From: Balanoglossus misakiensis
Taxonomy: Eukaryota; Hemichordata
DNA length: 64,000 bases
Direction of reading: 5' to 3'
Assembly: GCA_040954595.2 (NCBI GenBank)
Contig: CM082576.2
Span: 9,796,001-9,860,000 of the forward strand
In this document: piece by piece, positions 1 to 13,800 of the stretch
Layout: the number at the start of each line of letters is the position of its first letter
Numbering within the stretch: position 1 is the first letter of the stretch
Made by a program: the position numbers and the translations under genes
The notes under the pieces: generated by a model
The model's database searches: none
The model's input: the letters and a program-made list of their open reading frames with translations, nothing else
Told to the model about the DNA's origin: nothing

Positions 1-252
1 GGTGGGAATATTCTCTATTGTATTTTCTGTCATCAATCTTTGGTTTGATTTGATTATAGTCATAATTCAAGCATACAATGTTCTAATATCCCAGAAGGCT
101 TTGATGAATTTTAAGAGCATGAGATGCTGGAAGTAAATTTGCCCCCCAAAGCATTGAAAGCACATGTTATACATATATTTTCCAAGGCATTTTATCTAAC
201 AGTTTGATGCACCAGAGATCTACATCCATTGTTCCATGGTTTTTGATTCCAG
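1..252 (+). other. RPAP1: RPAP1 intron, 5' edge of window
   Basis: This stretch precedes the first recognisable RPAP1 exon and shows no coding similarity. An alternative acceptor (AACAG at 198-202) would extend the first exon by 50 nt in frame. Confidence 0.6.
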
Positions 253-3200
253 AAGTCAAATTACCCATAACACCCAAGGAGGAATGGGTCCACATGGACA
301 CGGTGGAAAAGGAGAAACTGGAATGGATGCAGGATGTTCCCAAACCGAAGCCGGGAGAGAAGAAGATCCAAGGAATCCAGGCCAGGTTTGATCTGCAAGG
401 TCATGTGATCGGCCGCGATGCTGATGTGCCGATGAGAGAGGGTTTGCATCACCATGGGCAAGAGCCAGAAGTGAGTTCACATGGTTTGTTGAATGAATCG
501 GTTTTGACTATGCAAAAAAAAGATAGAGATAGAAACAGTTGATTTTCATGTGCGATATGCTATACAGCAGTCACTGGGAAAAACAAAATTCTCGTATTGA
601 CTCAGTAACATGGGCAAACTTGGCATTAGAACTGTCCATGTAGACGATGTGTTATTAGGCACATTGTATCTTCTCTCTGTTGTGATCAGACAGAGCAATT
701 CAAGCAAGCACTCTGGCACTCAGCAGAAGGTTGGAGGTAGTGGGATGCCCGACCACTCATCACACGACAGAATCTGTTAGCCTGTATATGATAAGACAAT
801 GACCATTTTTGTGTGAATATTGGTTAAATTGAAGTTGCATGATTCAATCTGTATTTTTTCAGGCACCTGGGTACACCTTGGAGGAATTATTTCAATTGAG
901 TCGAAGTGCAGCCATGAATCAGAGAGTTATTAGTTTACAAACACTTGCCAAGGTTATTTACAACGTAAGTTTATCAAATTCAGCATAACCATAGAATATT
1001 GTTACTTTCTAGTGTTGCATGTCGAGTTAGCAGTTGACACACTACATCTCTTCCACAAATTAAAAAAAATTGAAATGATGACATGCTTCTTTTTGTCGCT
1101 TTTGGCTGCCATGGTAATGCACATACGCATCATGTCTACCTCCCATTTGCCAAGTTGTATCAATATGACGTGAAAGTGTACTGGATAAACTTGGCATAAA
1201 AAATCTGAAATCCCAACTTCTCTTCTCAACTTCATTCCAGTATAGGGTGGATAACCTTGGGGGCAGACTGGGCGCCCCGTTGATACCCAGACTGATAGAT
1301 GCTGGTTTAGTGTTTATACTGAGGTGGTCGTTAGATGATACCAGTGAGGCTGGTATTGCCGCTGCTGTTGAAGGTTTCAAATCATTACTGGTACAACCAG
1401 CTGATGAGGTGAGAAGTTTGAAAGCAGATGAGAAAGCAAATTTTGTTTAATCAACACTTGGCCAGTCTTGTGCCACTTAAACCAAAACATTTTTTTAGCT
1501 TGAGATGTCTTTCCTTTTTTCTCTTTCAGGAATGTCTTGATAAAGTGTTTAGTTGGTATCGAGGATATGAGATGCATTCCTTGGTTCCCATGGAGAACGA
1601 TGATGATGATGAGGAGGAAGATGAAGAGAGTGACGCTAAAAACAAGCATGAAACAGAACTTCTAGAACAAGATGTCATCAAGGTATCAAAGAATATGTGA
1701 CTGAATATCAAATCTGTAAGAAATGGTGATCAAGCTGTGCATTAGATAGCATTCCATCTCTTACATGGATTTCTGGTCATATCACTTAGATCCTTTGTTT
1801 GACAGACAGAACATCATTGTATGAATTACATTAAATACAAGATTTCAGAACACATTTTTCATGTATTTATTTTTGTCTTGCATTTTATTCTTTTGATAAC
1901 AGGGTTTGTTAAAGATGAATTTCTTGGAGAGAATTCGGTACATCCTTGAAGTTTGCAGACCCGCGCCAGCTGTGGTGATCAACGTCTTGGCCATTCTGAT
2001 AAGAGTTGCTCGTCACTCTCCAGAGTCTTGCCATGAAATCATGAAGTGTCCGAGATTGATGGCCACCGTCTTTTCTTCTTTTCTGCCGTCAACGTGGAGG
2101 CCAACAAGTGAGTGACATTTGATGCTTTCTTTTAATAACTGATATTGCAGGATGATTTTTGCCCTGTATGAAATCAGTGGGTGTTAATGCCACAAAAGTA
2201 CACCACTCAAGAAAATCTTAAAACAATCTCTTTACATTTATGCATCCAATTCTTTTTCAACACACATTAGGGCATTTAGAATCACATATGCACGTCCTAT
2301 GTGTTGTTACTTTTCGTTTTTTTTTATGAGACTTTTGACAAATAGCTGGAATTTTGACATTTGCATTTACAGGTGGCTCTGTTATGGAAAACATTTACGG
2401 CTATCCAGTGCGCTATGCTATGAAGTTAGTCAGAGTGATGTGTACAGCTGGTAGAAATATGGCTGCCATCTTGGTGAGTGGGATGTACAATTCGATTGTT
2501 CCTTTGGTGTCCTTGTAATGAAGAACTTCATGGATAAGATGTTCAGTGTACATGACAGAGTGGAATTAAATTTGAATTTTATCTTGATAAAACTGCTGGC
2601 AAATAAATTGTTATACATGCTGGAAATTCAACACTCAAACTTCACAACTGTGGATCCATTTTCTCAGTCTATGGCATTTGCTTTGTTGATTTCAGCTGTC
2701 CAAGTACAACCTGATGGCTGCCATCATCAGATACACAACACAGGAACCCATAGACATGCAGCTGCATGTTGGCGAGGCCTACATGCTGAGCATTGAGAGT
2801 TTCTACACCTGGAAGATCTGCGTCTCGTACGGCTTAGCCAGCAACTCCATAGCTGAGCTGTACCCGGTCTTCATGCAGCACCTGCAGCTGTTCCCAAGAC
2901 TGTCAGTCCTCCCCCGACCGGCCAGTGAAGAAGAGAAAACGCAGGCCCTGTACGAACTGCAGTTGGCGAGAAGTGCTGCTGTTCTGGGACTGCTCGAGAT
3001 GGCCGTCCATGTCGGTGCAGCAGCTGCAGAACTGCAATCACAACACTCCATGAGGTGAAGGGTGCTATATTTAGAAGTTATCTGTGCTTTGTGGTTCTAG
3101 GTGCAAGTGTGTTCTAGTACCTGTGTTAAAGCTGCTTTTCCATCTGCAATGTCATTTTACGACAAAATTTCCTTCCTTACTCTGTATACAGTTGGCTCCC

Positions 3201-6200
3201 ATAGGTAATTGGGAAAGCACTTCATTTTGTCTGTTCAATTTATTCAGTCTGTGATCTTATTTATTTTAGTTTAATAGTCAGTCACTCAGTCAGTTGTTTA
3301 TTTGTTTGTTTTAGGATTTATTTTTATTTATTTGCATATATCTCATTTGCACAGGTCTCCTGAAGGCGAGAAGAAACCAGAGCTGCCACCAATCCCATCC
3401 ATCGATTGGAGTCATGTGATTGGGTTGATTTCACCAATAGAACTGTGCTGTCAGAAGTGGATGACTGAGATCACTCGTACGGATGACCCTCTTACAGATT
3501 GCGCCCTCACACTGGCAACTAGCTGTCTCAACATCATGGCATCCTTTTACATGAAAATTACACAACAGGTTCGTTTTGTTTTTTTTGAGTAATCAAGGGT
3601 TTTGATGCAAATATTCCACCTTTACTCCAAGGTTGTTGCCCTGGTGATCAGCCAGATTTACATTTTTTACATACTTAATTTTCTTATTCTCCTGAAACCA
3701 GCCGTCATACAGTGCAATAGAAGTTTTACAACACATTGAGATGTTAGTAGATGGCATACTGGTACCATTCATGAAATCAGGGAACTTTTATTCCTATGTG
3801 ATAAATCTGAGGTAGGTAAATTTCTATTTTTCTTAGTAATCATATGGCATTTGTCCCTTTAAAATTGAATAGATTCATCTGGCTTGTGTTCAAGATTTTG
3901 TGCTGTGCTTTCCCCCCTGATACACCAGGACACACTCTTCATACAAGGAAGAGGACTCTTCATTGTCAGCTCTGAAGACTGGCTGCAAGTCACTGCCAGA
4001 TTTGCGAAGTCATCCCTTAGATGAGAGACAGCATCCATGCATTCAACAGAATTCCCCCTATGGCTTCATGGGCGCGTATCTCAGGCTGATCTACACATGG
4101 GCCAAGATGCACAAAGGAGTGGCCGCAAAGGTAGCACAGATACTGATATTGTCTTCAAATGATTTGTGTGTTGTAAACTTTATTGCTCATTGCATGTCGT
4201 ACAAAATACATCAGTTGTTATACCAGTAATTTTAGAAAAGTTTGCACTCTGAGTTGGATTTGTTAAAATTATTTTTCAGTTTTCACCTCTGATTGAGAGT
4301 TCCTACGTTACATCATACCTGGAGAAGACCTGTCAGACCAAGAGATCAGCTGGTGAAACTCTGGATAAGCACTTCTCACGTTTTGAACACATGGTCTTGT
4401 TCTACATCATCAAGATCTATCAGCTTGTGGTGAGTATGTCTTCACAACATTGGGATAACAGTTTATATTCTACGGCACATGTTAATACTTTGTGTGTTTA
4501 ATTCTTCCAATCCCTCCTTAGGCCCAGCAGACAGACAGCTGTCACCAGTATTCCAAGCTCTATCACAGCGTAGCACTGTTACTGTTTACAAGTCTACACC
4601 CAGGTGATGAACACGTAGCCCACGACCTGATGTCAACTGTTTTATTTACTACAGACTACCTTGTGTGAGTGTAGCATGGACATTGTCTTTTACAATTATA
4701 ACGGGATGATCAAGGGCATACATGTACTCAAACCATAGATGACATTGTTTATCAAGCACAAAAATTAAAACATCTTATTTCCACATCTGTGCCAAAAAAA
4801 CTGCGTTTGTTAGGCATTGAGACACAAAAAAAGCATCTGAAGATTAAAAACACTTATGTATCCTGTGACATTAGATGCTTTTACGTGTTTCACCCCCAGG
4901 GAAGGTAGGATAGGTGACCCAGAGGCGTTCGAGTTGGCCGAACTGCTGCGAGTGTCAGACACCGGTACAGAGACGAGGGACTTGGGATCTCACCCGTCCG
5001 GACTACACAGCAAACAACCCAACCGTGGTGTGCTACTCCGGGATGCCTACAACAACCTGTCCAGCGTCAGAGCGTGTTACATGACGTACTTTGGAGGTAT
5101 GGTGACGGCAGTGGCTAGGTCAAGGTGAGTGGGATCTGTGTGGACCTTGGAGGGGTATTATCCGAGGTGTCTCTTTGAGGGTGTGAGATTACACTGAAAG
5201 TGACGTGTTGATGAGCATGTACATGTACATGTAGTTGTGTTGTGAATAAAGTATACAGTTCTCAGTGAGAGGGAGTGTGTGAAGAGGCAATTAATGTTGT
5301 TTCTCTCTACATTGCTCTATTTCATTAGCTACTTACACTTCTACCAACAAGATTAGCAGCATCCCTACAGTGATAAATAGATTTTATTTTTCTACTTATA
5401 AAATGTCCCTCATGTCTGTCTTTTGTAGGAGTAAGTTCATGGTGACACCGCATGAAATAGAGTCTCACCTTCTTCCAGACTTTGCCGGTGCTCTAGTGCC
5501 GATGGATTGGACATTTCTACCACTTCTACAGCTGTACAACCAAGCAAGTCAGGCGTATGTAGTAAATATTTAGCTGGCAGATCTAAGAATGTAATTGAGT
5601 GATCTTGATATGCCAAGAGAAATAATGTAAATTTGTTTTAGATTTATCAACTTTTAACACTTTAGTAACAATGACATTGTATTCAGAGCTGAGGTCACTA
5701 TAAGGTCACACAGATAGGGCTGAAAGTTGATATTGTGTCAACTTGACTTTAATAAGGCACTGTGACCTATACAGATGAAAGAAATCTAAAAAAGTCAACT
5801 TGAGAATTAGTGTTTGACTCTGCAAATGAACGAAAAGTCAATCTCTGGTTATAAGTCATAAAAAACAGCATGATTTTGTCTTTCCAGGGAATTAATGGGC
5901 AAATCCATGGAGAATCTTCCTGGGCATTACGTAACAGGGGTGACCAACACACTGAGGATGATCTACATGTTGGAAACCTGGAGACCAGATAGTGTATGTC
6001 AAGTTACCATGGCAGCCAAGATAACGAGGTTAATGTGTGTCTTTCTGACAGGTACGGACATGTCCAGTGTTAATAACTGTGTGTGTGTGTCAAATACAAA
6101 TCATCAATGCAAACTCAAACAGGAGGCAAATTTGAACAAGATCGATTTGCTCATGTTGTCATCTGTAGCCAACAATTGTGGCTGTGTGTTAACCTCTGCT

Positions 6201-9065
6201 AAATTAATGACATGGCTAAATGTTGGCCCACGTCTTCCGGAAGAAATTAACAATTTTTTTTTTCATCTTTATCTCCAAAACTTGCATTGACTTCCGCAGG
6301 CAATGATCTGTTCCTTGAAGACACTGTCCACTGCTATCTGCTTGCTTTGTTAAGACTCTACACACAGCCAACATACATGGAGAAATTAGACTTCAATGTC
6401 CCAATACCCGGCGTGGCTTCATTTTACGATTTGTGAGTAGAAATTCGATTGTCGGGACATTTGCAAATTAATCATTCGGAGATTATTTAGTTTGGTGTTG
6501 ACATTTGACACCAGCAATGGAGATGCAGTACTTTGGGATTCCCAAGCAACTTACCCAATTGATAGGTCATAAACAGAGAGTTACTTATTAAGAATCTGTA
6601 GCAGAATTCATGATTCATAGCATTCAGCAAGGTGAATGAACTCAGTCATGAGAATGTATTATATATTCAAGAAAAGCTCATTAGCATGAAAGTGTCAAGG
6701 GCAACACAGAATATACTGATATGATGGCTGTAGGTTAATTAGCCAGTCCATTAGATTTTAATTTAATGGTAACACTCAGTTAAGCTAGAATTCTATTTAA
6801 CTTGTTTTCTTTATACCATTGTGAAGTTCAAAAAAACAGACATACATTATTACTAACAGTAGAACAGCCAATCCAATCACGGTTGCCTGTCTGTGGTGGG
6901 ATTGTGTCATCCAACATATCAGATATGTTGTACATCAGAATACCAAAAGAAGAAATACAAGTACATGTATGTCATCCTTCGCTTCAGGGCTTGAATTCCC
7001 ATGGCATTGTTGCCTACAAAATGTTGAAGTCTCCAATCTGTGTCATATGCTGAAATTTCTTGTTTATTTATGATTAACACTTTTTTTTTACTGACAGGTA
7101 CATAGTACTATTACACCAGTATGGTGCAGTATCTTTTGGCGACCCTCTGTTCACCTCTTTTGTGCTGCTGCCGTTACAACAAGCCTACAGCGTGCAGCTG
7201 AAGAAAGCGGTCTGGGGGGAGCACCAAGAAGTCATGAGGTCCCTACGAGTGCCAGTCAGAGAGGTGAGACCTCTGAGGCTTGTTGAAATTTTCCCCCACA
7301 AAAGAGAGACAGAAAAACAAACACCCCGGCTGAAAAGTTTCCAGGCAGAGCTACACGTAGGCCGTCAATGGACACACAAGAGGAAAAACAAACCTTCTGT
7401 CAGACTCTGAATCAGTTGTGTTCTTGTCCAATTTTACCTGCGTGGTCGCATTATGTCAAAGCCGTCAGGTGGAAAAACAGAGGTAACTGGATATCTTTGA
7501 ATGGAAGTGGAGTGTAAGTGGCGGTGTATTGTGGAGAAAGGCCTGCACCAGGGAAACACTTCAGGGGAGGTTAAACGGCCAACGCAGTCCACGTAATGTA
7601 ATTTATAAGCAGATTTAACTGTACTGTTGTGTCGAATTAGCTTGAGATGGTTGTATAAGAGGCAGCCCTGCATCTGGGCAACATCTACACAACATCGGAT
7701 AAGTATTTGTATGGAGGTCACGTGAAGAACTGCAAGAACTGCACCTTTTGAAAAGCTATCTACAGAACATCTGCTGTGTACTAAAATTGAGCATTCCAAA
7801 TTTCCCTTGGCATCTGTCTAGACATATAAACTGGATAGAAAACCTTGGTAAAATGAACTATTTAAGCAATAAAACACCCCCAGCCATGGTATACCACGAG
7901 ATTTTGACCAGTTCACGACATATACGCACGAGCGATAGCGAGTGCGTATATGGAGTTGAACTGGTCAAAATCGAGTGGTATACCATGGTCGGGGGGTGTT
8001 TTATTGCTATTATATTATGCCAGTATATTGAAACTTTGCATAAAACATTTTAAAAAGGCATTTTCTTTGACTATGATATATGACTGTGGTATATGGCTAA
8101 TATATCACGGTCACGTGTCGTGTCTCGACCAATCAAATAGCGTGATTTACACCATCAATATACTGGTATAATATAATAAATGTTTTATGATTTCCAGAGC
8201 ATTATTCCCATTGAGAGATACACGACTCCACAAGAAACACACATCGAACTACTACAGATGTACATGTCGGCCCTGGCATCCGGAGAGGTCAGGCAGCCCT
8301 GGTCTCCAGTCCTGTATTTGGTGGCCGTACACCACGTCAGTGGGTCCGTGTTTGGTAGGACGGACAAGACAAATCAGCTGCTGATGAAAGCAAAGTTCAG
8401 GATGCTGAGACACATGATGGCTATGACAGACAAGGTAACATGTGAGAGGAAGAGGGGAAGAAGGAGAGAGAGAAAGAGACTAGCCCATTTGGGTAACTGT
8501 TTAGTTGTGATCATCAGAGACTAGTTGCTGACTCCAATCTGTCACTAACCACAAATCTCAGTGCAATCAAGCTGTTATTGTTTGGTCAGCTGCAACCACA
8601 AAGCAGAATACTACAGACTAGTTTTGTCTGTGTCAAATTAATGTATTGTATACCTTGGCGCTAGGGTTCTGTAGAATACCAGTGTACAGTTTTCCCCTGA
8701 TGATTATTGGCTTGTGTAGAAATAGTAGGATTTAAATGGTTTGATGTTTGTCTGTCGAAAAACAAACTGTTGTCACTCCCGTGTTTGATTTCATCTGATT
8801 CCCATGTGTGTCACACATACAAGAATAAAGTTTGCATGCAAAATTCAATTGTGCTTTGCACTGTTGTTTTCCTCCCAGAATAACAATTGTCACTTTTAAA
8901 AATAGCAAACATGTATGAGTTCTTTTTTATATTTTATTCCAGGAAGTTCAAAAACATCTCTTATACTACAAGAATTTCAACAAGGACTCGGCCATGGGTT
9001 TTGACTTATACGAGGAGATTCCAAAGGATCGACAAGAATTGCTACACTCTCTGCAGTTGTCATGA
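253..9065 (+). CDS. RPAP1: RNA polymerase II-associated protein 1, 3' part (19 exons)
   Basis: RPAP1 is known to bind RNA polymerase II and to take part in its assembly, nuclear import and transcription of cell-identity genes. Exons seen: 253-470, 863-964, 1241-1408, 1530-1682, 1903-2107, 2373-2473, 2696-3054, 3355-3568, 3702-3811, 3929-4130, 4280-4429, 4522-4664, 4900-5124, 5429-5554, 5888-6051, 6300-6432, 7098-7263, 8198-8434, 8943-9065. All have GT-AG borders and matching phase. They encode about 1098 residues ending in TGA; the human protein is about 1390, so roughly the first 300 residues lie before the window. The first two exons carry the family hallmark (WVHMDTVEKEKLEW, then ARFDLQG, then LHHHGQEPE), the RPAP1 C-terminal domain. 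The remainder is helical-repeat-like and collinear with vertebrate RPAP1 to the end (HLLYYKNFN, GFDLYEEIP). The first exon could instead start at 203; the acceptor before 253 has the better pyrimidine tract. Exon 4 has an acidic Asp/Glu run. Confidence 0.95.
7867..8006. repeat. Foldback (palindromic) element, about 140 bp
   Basis: The left arm starts CAATAAAACACCCCC and the right arm ends GGGGGGTGTTTTATTG. The arms are near-perfect reverse complements over about 48 nt (both contain GGTATACCA and GACCAGTTC or its complement). Inside, CATATACGCAC pairs with GTGCGTATATG around a short GATAGCGA loop. The structure is that of a foldback or MITE-type non-autonomous DNA transposon; the family is not identified. 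Confidence 0.8.
8008..8180. mobile_element. MITE-like element with 24-bp terminal inverted repeats
   Basis: TATTATATTATGCCAGTATA near 8009 is matched by its reverse complement TATACTGGTATAATATAATA near 8159, leaving about 120 nt of non-coding DNA between. It abuts the foldback element at 7867-8006, and the two may be one composite insertion. Its right end lies 17 nt before the splice acceptor of the RPAP1 exon starting at 8198. Confidence 0.7.
8435..8942 (+). other. RPAP1: Last RPAP1 intron
   Basis: A 508-nt intron between the penultimate and last exon. It begins with a purine-rich AG stretch just after the donor. No repeat, RNA gene or extra exon is recognised. Confidence 0.75.
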
Positions 9066-9470
9066 AACTTTCACTCAGGCTGTCAGCTTTTCTCATCGGA
9101 GCAAACTTACAAATTAAAAACCCCATTTTATTTTCCCGATCTCCATGATTTTTTTCAAAACATGCTTGTAAAATATCTATTCAAGTTGAATTCATCTTGT
9201 CCCCCCCCCTAAAATGCGAAAAATTTCAGAGTACTGGTAAACAGACAAAAAACTCAAATCGGAGAATACAGTTTTCCAAACATACAAACAAGCAAGTAAG
9301 CAAGGGAATAGATTTGTTTTCTTTTAGTTGAGAAATGTTAAATCTCATCATCATGGAAGACCTTAATTCTGTGTAGAGTTTATATTTTTATATATTTAAT
9401 GTATTGCCATACATCAATCAATGTAAGTTGGTCATTAAATATGATAATAAATTTAAATTGAAAATATATT
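9066..9470 (+). promoter_or_regulatory. RPAP1: RPAP1 3' UTR and polyadenylation signal
   Basis: The sequence after the TGA is AT-rich and non-coding. A canonical AATAAA lies at 9447-9452, about 385 nt after the stop, so the transcript probably ends near 9465-9480. The exact cleavage site is inferred. Confidence 0.6.
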
Positions 9471-10560
9471 TATGTGGTGGTTTCACTATTGTAGTACATT
9501 GTAGACCTTTCTTGACTATTGGCAAGAGGCAGGAGCAACCTTGACAGGGGCTTAAAATTCTAGCTATTATTTCGAAGAAAACCTCAACCTTGGGAAACGC
9601 CCAGATTTAAAGCATTGCATTATGAAGAAACTTATCCTGCGGCATTATAGCAGTTGAACAACATGTTTTTGAAGGTCTTTTGTCTGGACAGATTAAACTG
9701 CTTTTCAGTTCGGGTCACATAATAAAAAATATATCCCAGGGAGACAAGGTTTAGGGGACCCACCCCTATCCTCTGGCAAAGACTTGTTTACATTTTCATT
9801 AGATCGCCATCTGAAATTCACCCTTCCATCATACCATGTGTTGCGGCAATATCCTGTTGCTAGGTAAGTTTTGTGCTTCAAGCACTTGTATATATATGTA
9901 CATGTGTTCAGTATTTTTATTGTGCAAAATAGAAACTTATTGGATCTGGGTGACTGGTTACAATAACATTCATGATGAAAAGACCAACATGTACTGCAGT
10001 TTCATTTGTTTTGCCGTTTATTGTGTATATTTTCATAGTATGATACATATATAAATTTGATATTGGAGCAAGCAGTAAATGAACTTCTGTGTCTTTCTCG
10101 TGCGTGTATGAGGACATGGAAGCCAGCCTTCTCTTGTTCGCTCTGCCAACAATATTGTATTTTGGCAGTACCTGCGAAAAAAGCAGCAGATCAAACACTG
10201 ATTCCCAGATGCTCACTTGTTTAGCGCTTCGCGGAATAAACGTTTCGCTGTGTATGTGCAGGAAGTTATAAATTACCAGCAGAGCTCCTATTGGATAAGA
10301 CCTTTCGTTCAGGAATTACCATTTCACAGTGTAATCACATTCAGAGCGGACTGGACTTATATTGCATGTGTCGGTAATTGGGGTTGGCTCTACAGAAATG
10401 AACAGTTTACCTTAAAAATTAGAAATCTGTTTCAATTTTCCAATAACATCGTCCAGATTTCATTGTTCAATGGGATACGCCCCTTTCTATTAACCAATGA
10501 GAATATTGGTTACAAGGAGAGACATACAGGGAGCCCTCAACGTTTCGAAATTCGAATTTA
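9471..10560. other. Intergenic DNA between RPAP1 and MAPKBP1
   Basis: About 1.1 kb without a recognisable gene. The short open frames on both strands show no similarity to a known family and no splice-consistent continuation. It probably holds the distal promoter of the downstream gene. Confidence 0.6.
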
Positions 10561-10874
10561 CCGCTAGACGATCATCTGTTGTCATTCTGATGAGACATTG
10601 TAAGCGCGGTACAATGGGTAAGGATTCATCATTTTCAAGTCGGTTCCCCTCGGAGTGAAAATGTTTTGGATTATTTCTGCGTAGGAATTATAGACGAAGC
10701 CCATCGAACAAAGGACTGGGCGCAACGCCTTATACCGGGAAGACGTGGAAATAGCGGGACACGTACGTACGTATGCAACGGCATCGAGACAGATGCTGGA
10801 GATAGCGAGCCAGAGATTGAAAGACGATAGCTAGCAGTTTCCCATCGGAAGACCACTGTGTTTGTGGAACCAAA
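10561..10874 (+). promoter_or_regulatory. MAPKBP1: Putative promoter and 5' UTR of MAPKBP1
   Basis: CpG dinucleotides are denser here than in the flanks, as in a promoter or 5' UTR, and the block runs directly into the predicted start codon at 10875. No clear TATA box is placed. A short upstream open frame (ATG at 10614, stop at 10656-10658, 14 residues) would lie in the leader if transcription starts before it. The transcription start is unknown. Confidence 0.35.
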
Positions 10875-13800
10875 ATGAGCCTAATCAGACAGCCAGCACC
10901 AAATGGCCACGAAAGGCAGCTTCGGAGAATCGTTAGGTCGCCGTCGCTGAAGAAGCGGGCGTCAAAGTCGGTGCCGCTGAGTGAACGGGTAAGTTTGAGG
11001 CCGGATGGGCCGTCTCGCCGTTGTGGGTCGTCTGTACCACACGTACGTTGACTCTCCTGCAGACCTGACGTGCGAAGTTCACAATCAATTAACATCATTT
11101 ACTCATGGCATACAACATGTACATATGGAAGGGGGTTTTCCTACCTCCATGCGTTATTGCTGATGTCGACCCCATATCATAAAGGCACAATCGGAACTGT
11201 GTAACATGGAGTGTACATGTATAAAATTATTTTCATTGAGCTTATATTTTCATACAAAATGATAAAGGTTAATTGTTGTTTGTTTTTTCTGTGTGCTGTA
11301 TAATTAATGAGGGGGTACCTCAATGATTGAACAATCACATATGTAACATTTCAGTATGTTACATGATTGACACCTACAACTGAAATGTTGCCAACAGAGA
11401 CAATCAGAAGCTATAATAGTACTACAGAACACACCTCAGCCCCCGCCCACCCCCCTGCTCCCCAAGTTGCATGTATTGATGCTATTGCACAACACACATG
11501 GATGCACATTACTGCTGTGGTACAGTGGGCTTTGTACAATCCCACATTATGTGTGCTTTGTAATGAACATATGCTGAAACAGTTACATGTATACTCATAA
11601 CCCAGGCGGTACATGTATGTTGATACGTGCATGTCTAGACCTGGTTAATTGAGTAAGTTCATCACAACACATATTCACATTACACATGTTTTTGCAACAA
11701 CAAGCACACATTTTTCTAGAGAACAAATATCAGTCGCTGTAGAGTGGCGATGGCTCCATTGGTGCAGTGCCAATAACTTAGCGTAGTTGCACCGTGCGAC
11801 TTGTGTGTGAGTTTCACCCTTTTGGAGCGGTCTGCTTTGGACAATATGACATTATAAAGAGTGAATGACTGTGTCACAATATGAGACACGCTTAACTGGT
11901 ATTTAAAAAAATAATGGCTGGGCATCCCATAGAAAACAGCCTCGTTAAGTTTATGAGTAATTGCTTAGTCAGTATGTAATATGAAGTCATATACTTCAAT
12001 TCGGGCAGTGATTAAACTTTGAGAAAACCAAATCTTGACATGGGTCACCAAAGGGAAGGGGAAGGGCATACAAAGGGACAAAAAGTTGATCATTTGAAAA
12101 GATTCTTTGCAATGAAAGTTTGACAACTTGCGTAATTGATGACATCACTATACATACATGATTGCGGGTGTTCAAGAGGGCAATTGTTTGAGGCAATATA
12201 GAGAAAAACGCTCATCAAAAGTGGTATAATGTTGCTAATTTGAAATAACAGTGAGCCAATTAGTGAGTTAATTTGATTCGAGTGATTAGCTGATAGCATT
12301 GTTGACATTGTCAGGGTTACCATTTTACACTCTGACTTTACACAAATATCTAAGGGTGTTAATATTGAACAGTTACACACACCTCCCTATCAATCATATG
12401 TAAACTTTCCACATGATTTTTAATGAAAATATATGCTATATAGACATTGAAGACAAGTTGAACCAAAGTGTGTACTTATTACACAAAAAGGGTCAACTTT
12501 CTGACATTTTGTAGGACTGAACTAACATAATATAAATCCAACTGCACATAGTTTATGTGTGTAGTATAATTATATCACTCAACTCCTCTTACAATTCCAC
12601 TGTGAAATCATTTCCAAAACACTTCACACAATGTACAATGACAATGAGAGGTTTTCAATTTCAGATGTACATCCCATCATCCCATGTTAATTGAATATTT
12701 AAAACTTATTCAGAAAAGTAAGTTTGTCTTGCATTTTTAGTTTTTTTTATTCTCTCTCAAGCAGGACATTATTCTTGAGTACAAGTAGTCTAGTAGTAGT
12801 AGTAGTTCTGAACATGCCAAAGTAACTAGTATAAGTATATATGTTCAGCCTATCTGACTGTATGCATTGTAGGTCTCCCATAGCTCAGATGTCAAGTTTA
12901 TTTATGAACAACCCAACAACTTAATTTATAATCATTACCCCTTCTAATCCTGACCTAGAAAAAATGTATCCCCCCATATCAGTTTGTATTACAACAAGGT
13001 TCAACACCTGAAGTAGAATTTACCTGGGGTTGGGTTACCTGTCTTTGAGTGTAAACTTTGTATGGTTGTGTGCCGTAGCAGTCGTGCACAAAAAGGGGGA
13101 AAATGACCCCTTTTATCACCAGCCAGGCAATATTCACAGTCCAGCTGTCAAGTATAATGGTGTTGCACTCACTGAAATCCAGGTTGTGTATGTGCCATTG
13201 TCATCATGATAATTACAACTATATTTTTGAATACCATTTTGACATACTTCAGAAAAAAATATGTATTTTTGCCACCATCAGAACCATAAAGCTTCCAATT
13301 CCAATTTTATATGAATAATTATGAATCTGTTGTTTTGTTTTGTCTTAATTTTTCTTTCAGGTTACCCTTGAGCGAGTATTGGGTTTAACACTGAGCGATA
13401 ACTGTGCGTTTGATTGTGATCGGAACACGGGTCTCATCGCCTATCCAGCAGGGTAAGGACATGTGTATTTCTTGTACATCAGGTTGCGGATGACAATCTC
13501 CCATGATCAGAAGAAGCTGTTGATGATAGCATCCTGTCACGGCTTCCCCCAGCGGAAGGTTAATCACAAATCACCTCCCCCCCGGTCAAATTTATCAGGT
13601 AAACATACCGATAAATTTAACTGCGGTGGAGTGATGCTGGTCGTGCAATAGTCTTTTGGCACCCTTCCCACTGAAAGATTTATCCGAAGTGGACACATGC
13701 TCCAGTCATTGGAGTTGTCGAGATAACCCTCTAAATGGCAGCTTTCAATCATGCGTCCCAATTTCTGAAACGGCTTGTTGCCGGACAGCTCATGCCAATA

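Larger units (their letters stand above)
7264..8197 (+). other. RPAP1: RPAP1 intron 17 (of those in window), transposon-bearing
   Basis: A 934-nt intron between the exons ending at 7263 and starting at 8198. Its 3' third is almost entirely two adjacent inverted-repeat elements (annotated separately). The rest shows no coding signal, and the open frames within it have no family similarity. Confidence 0.8.
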
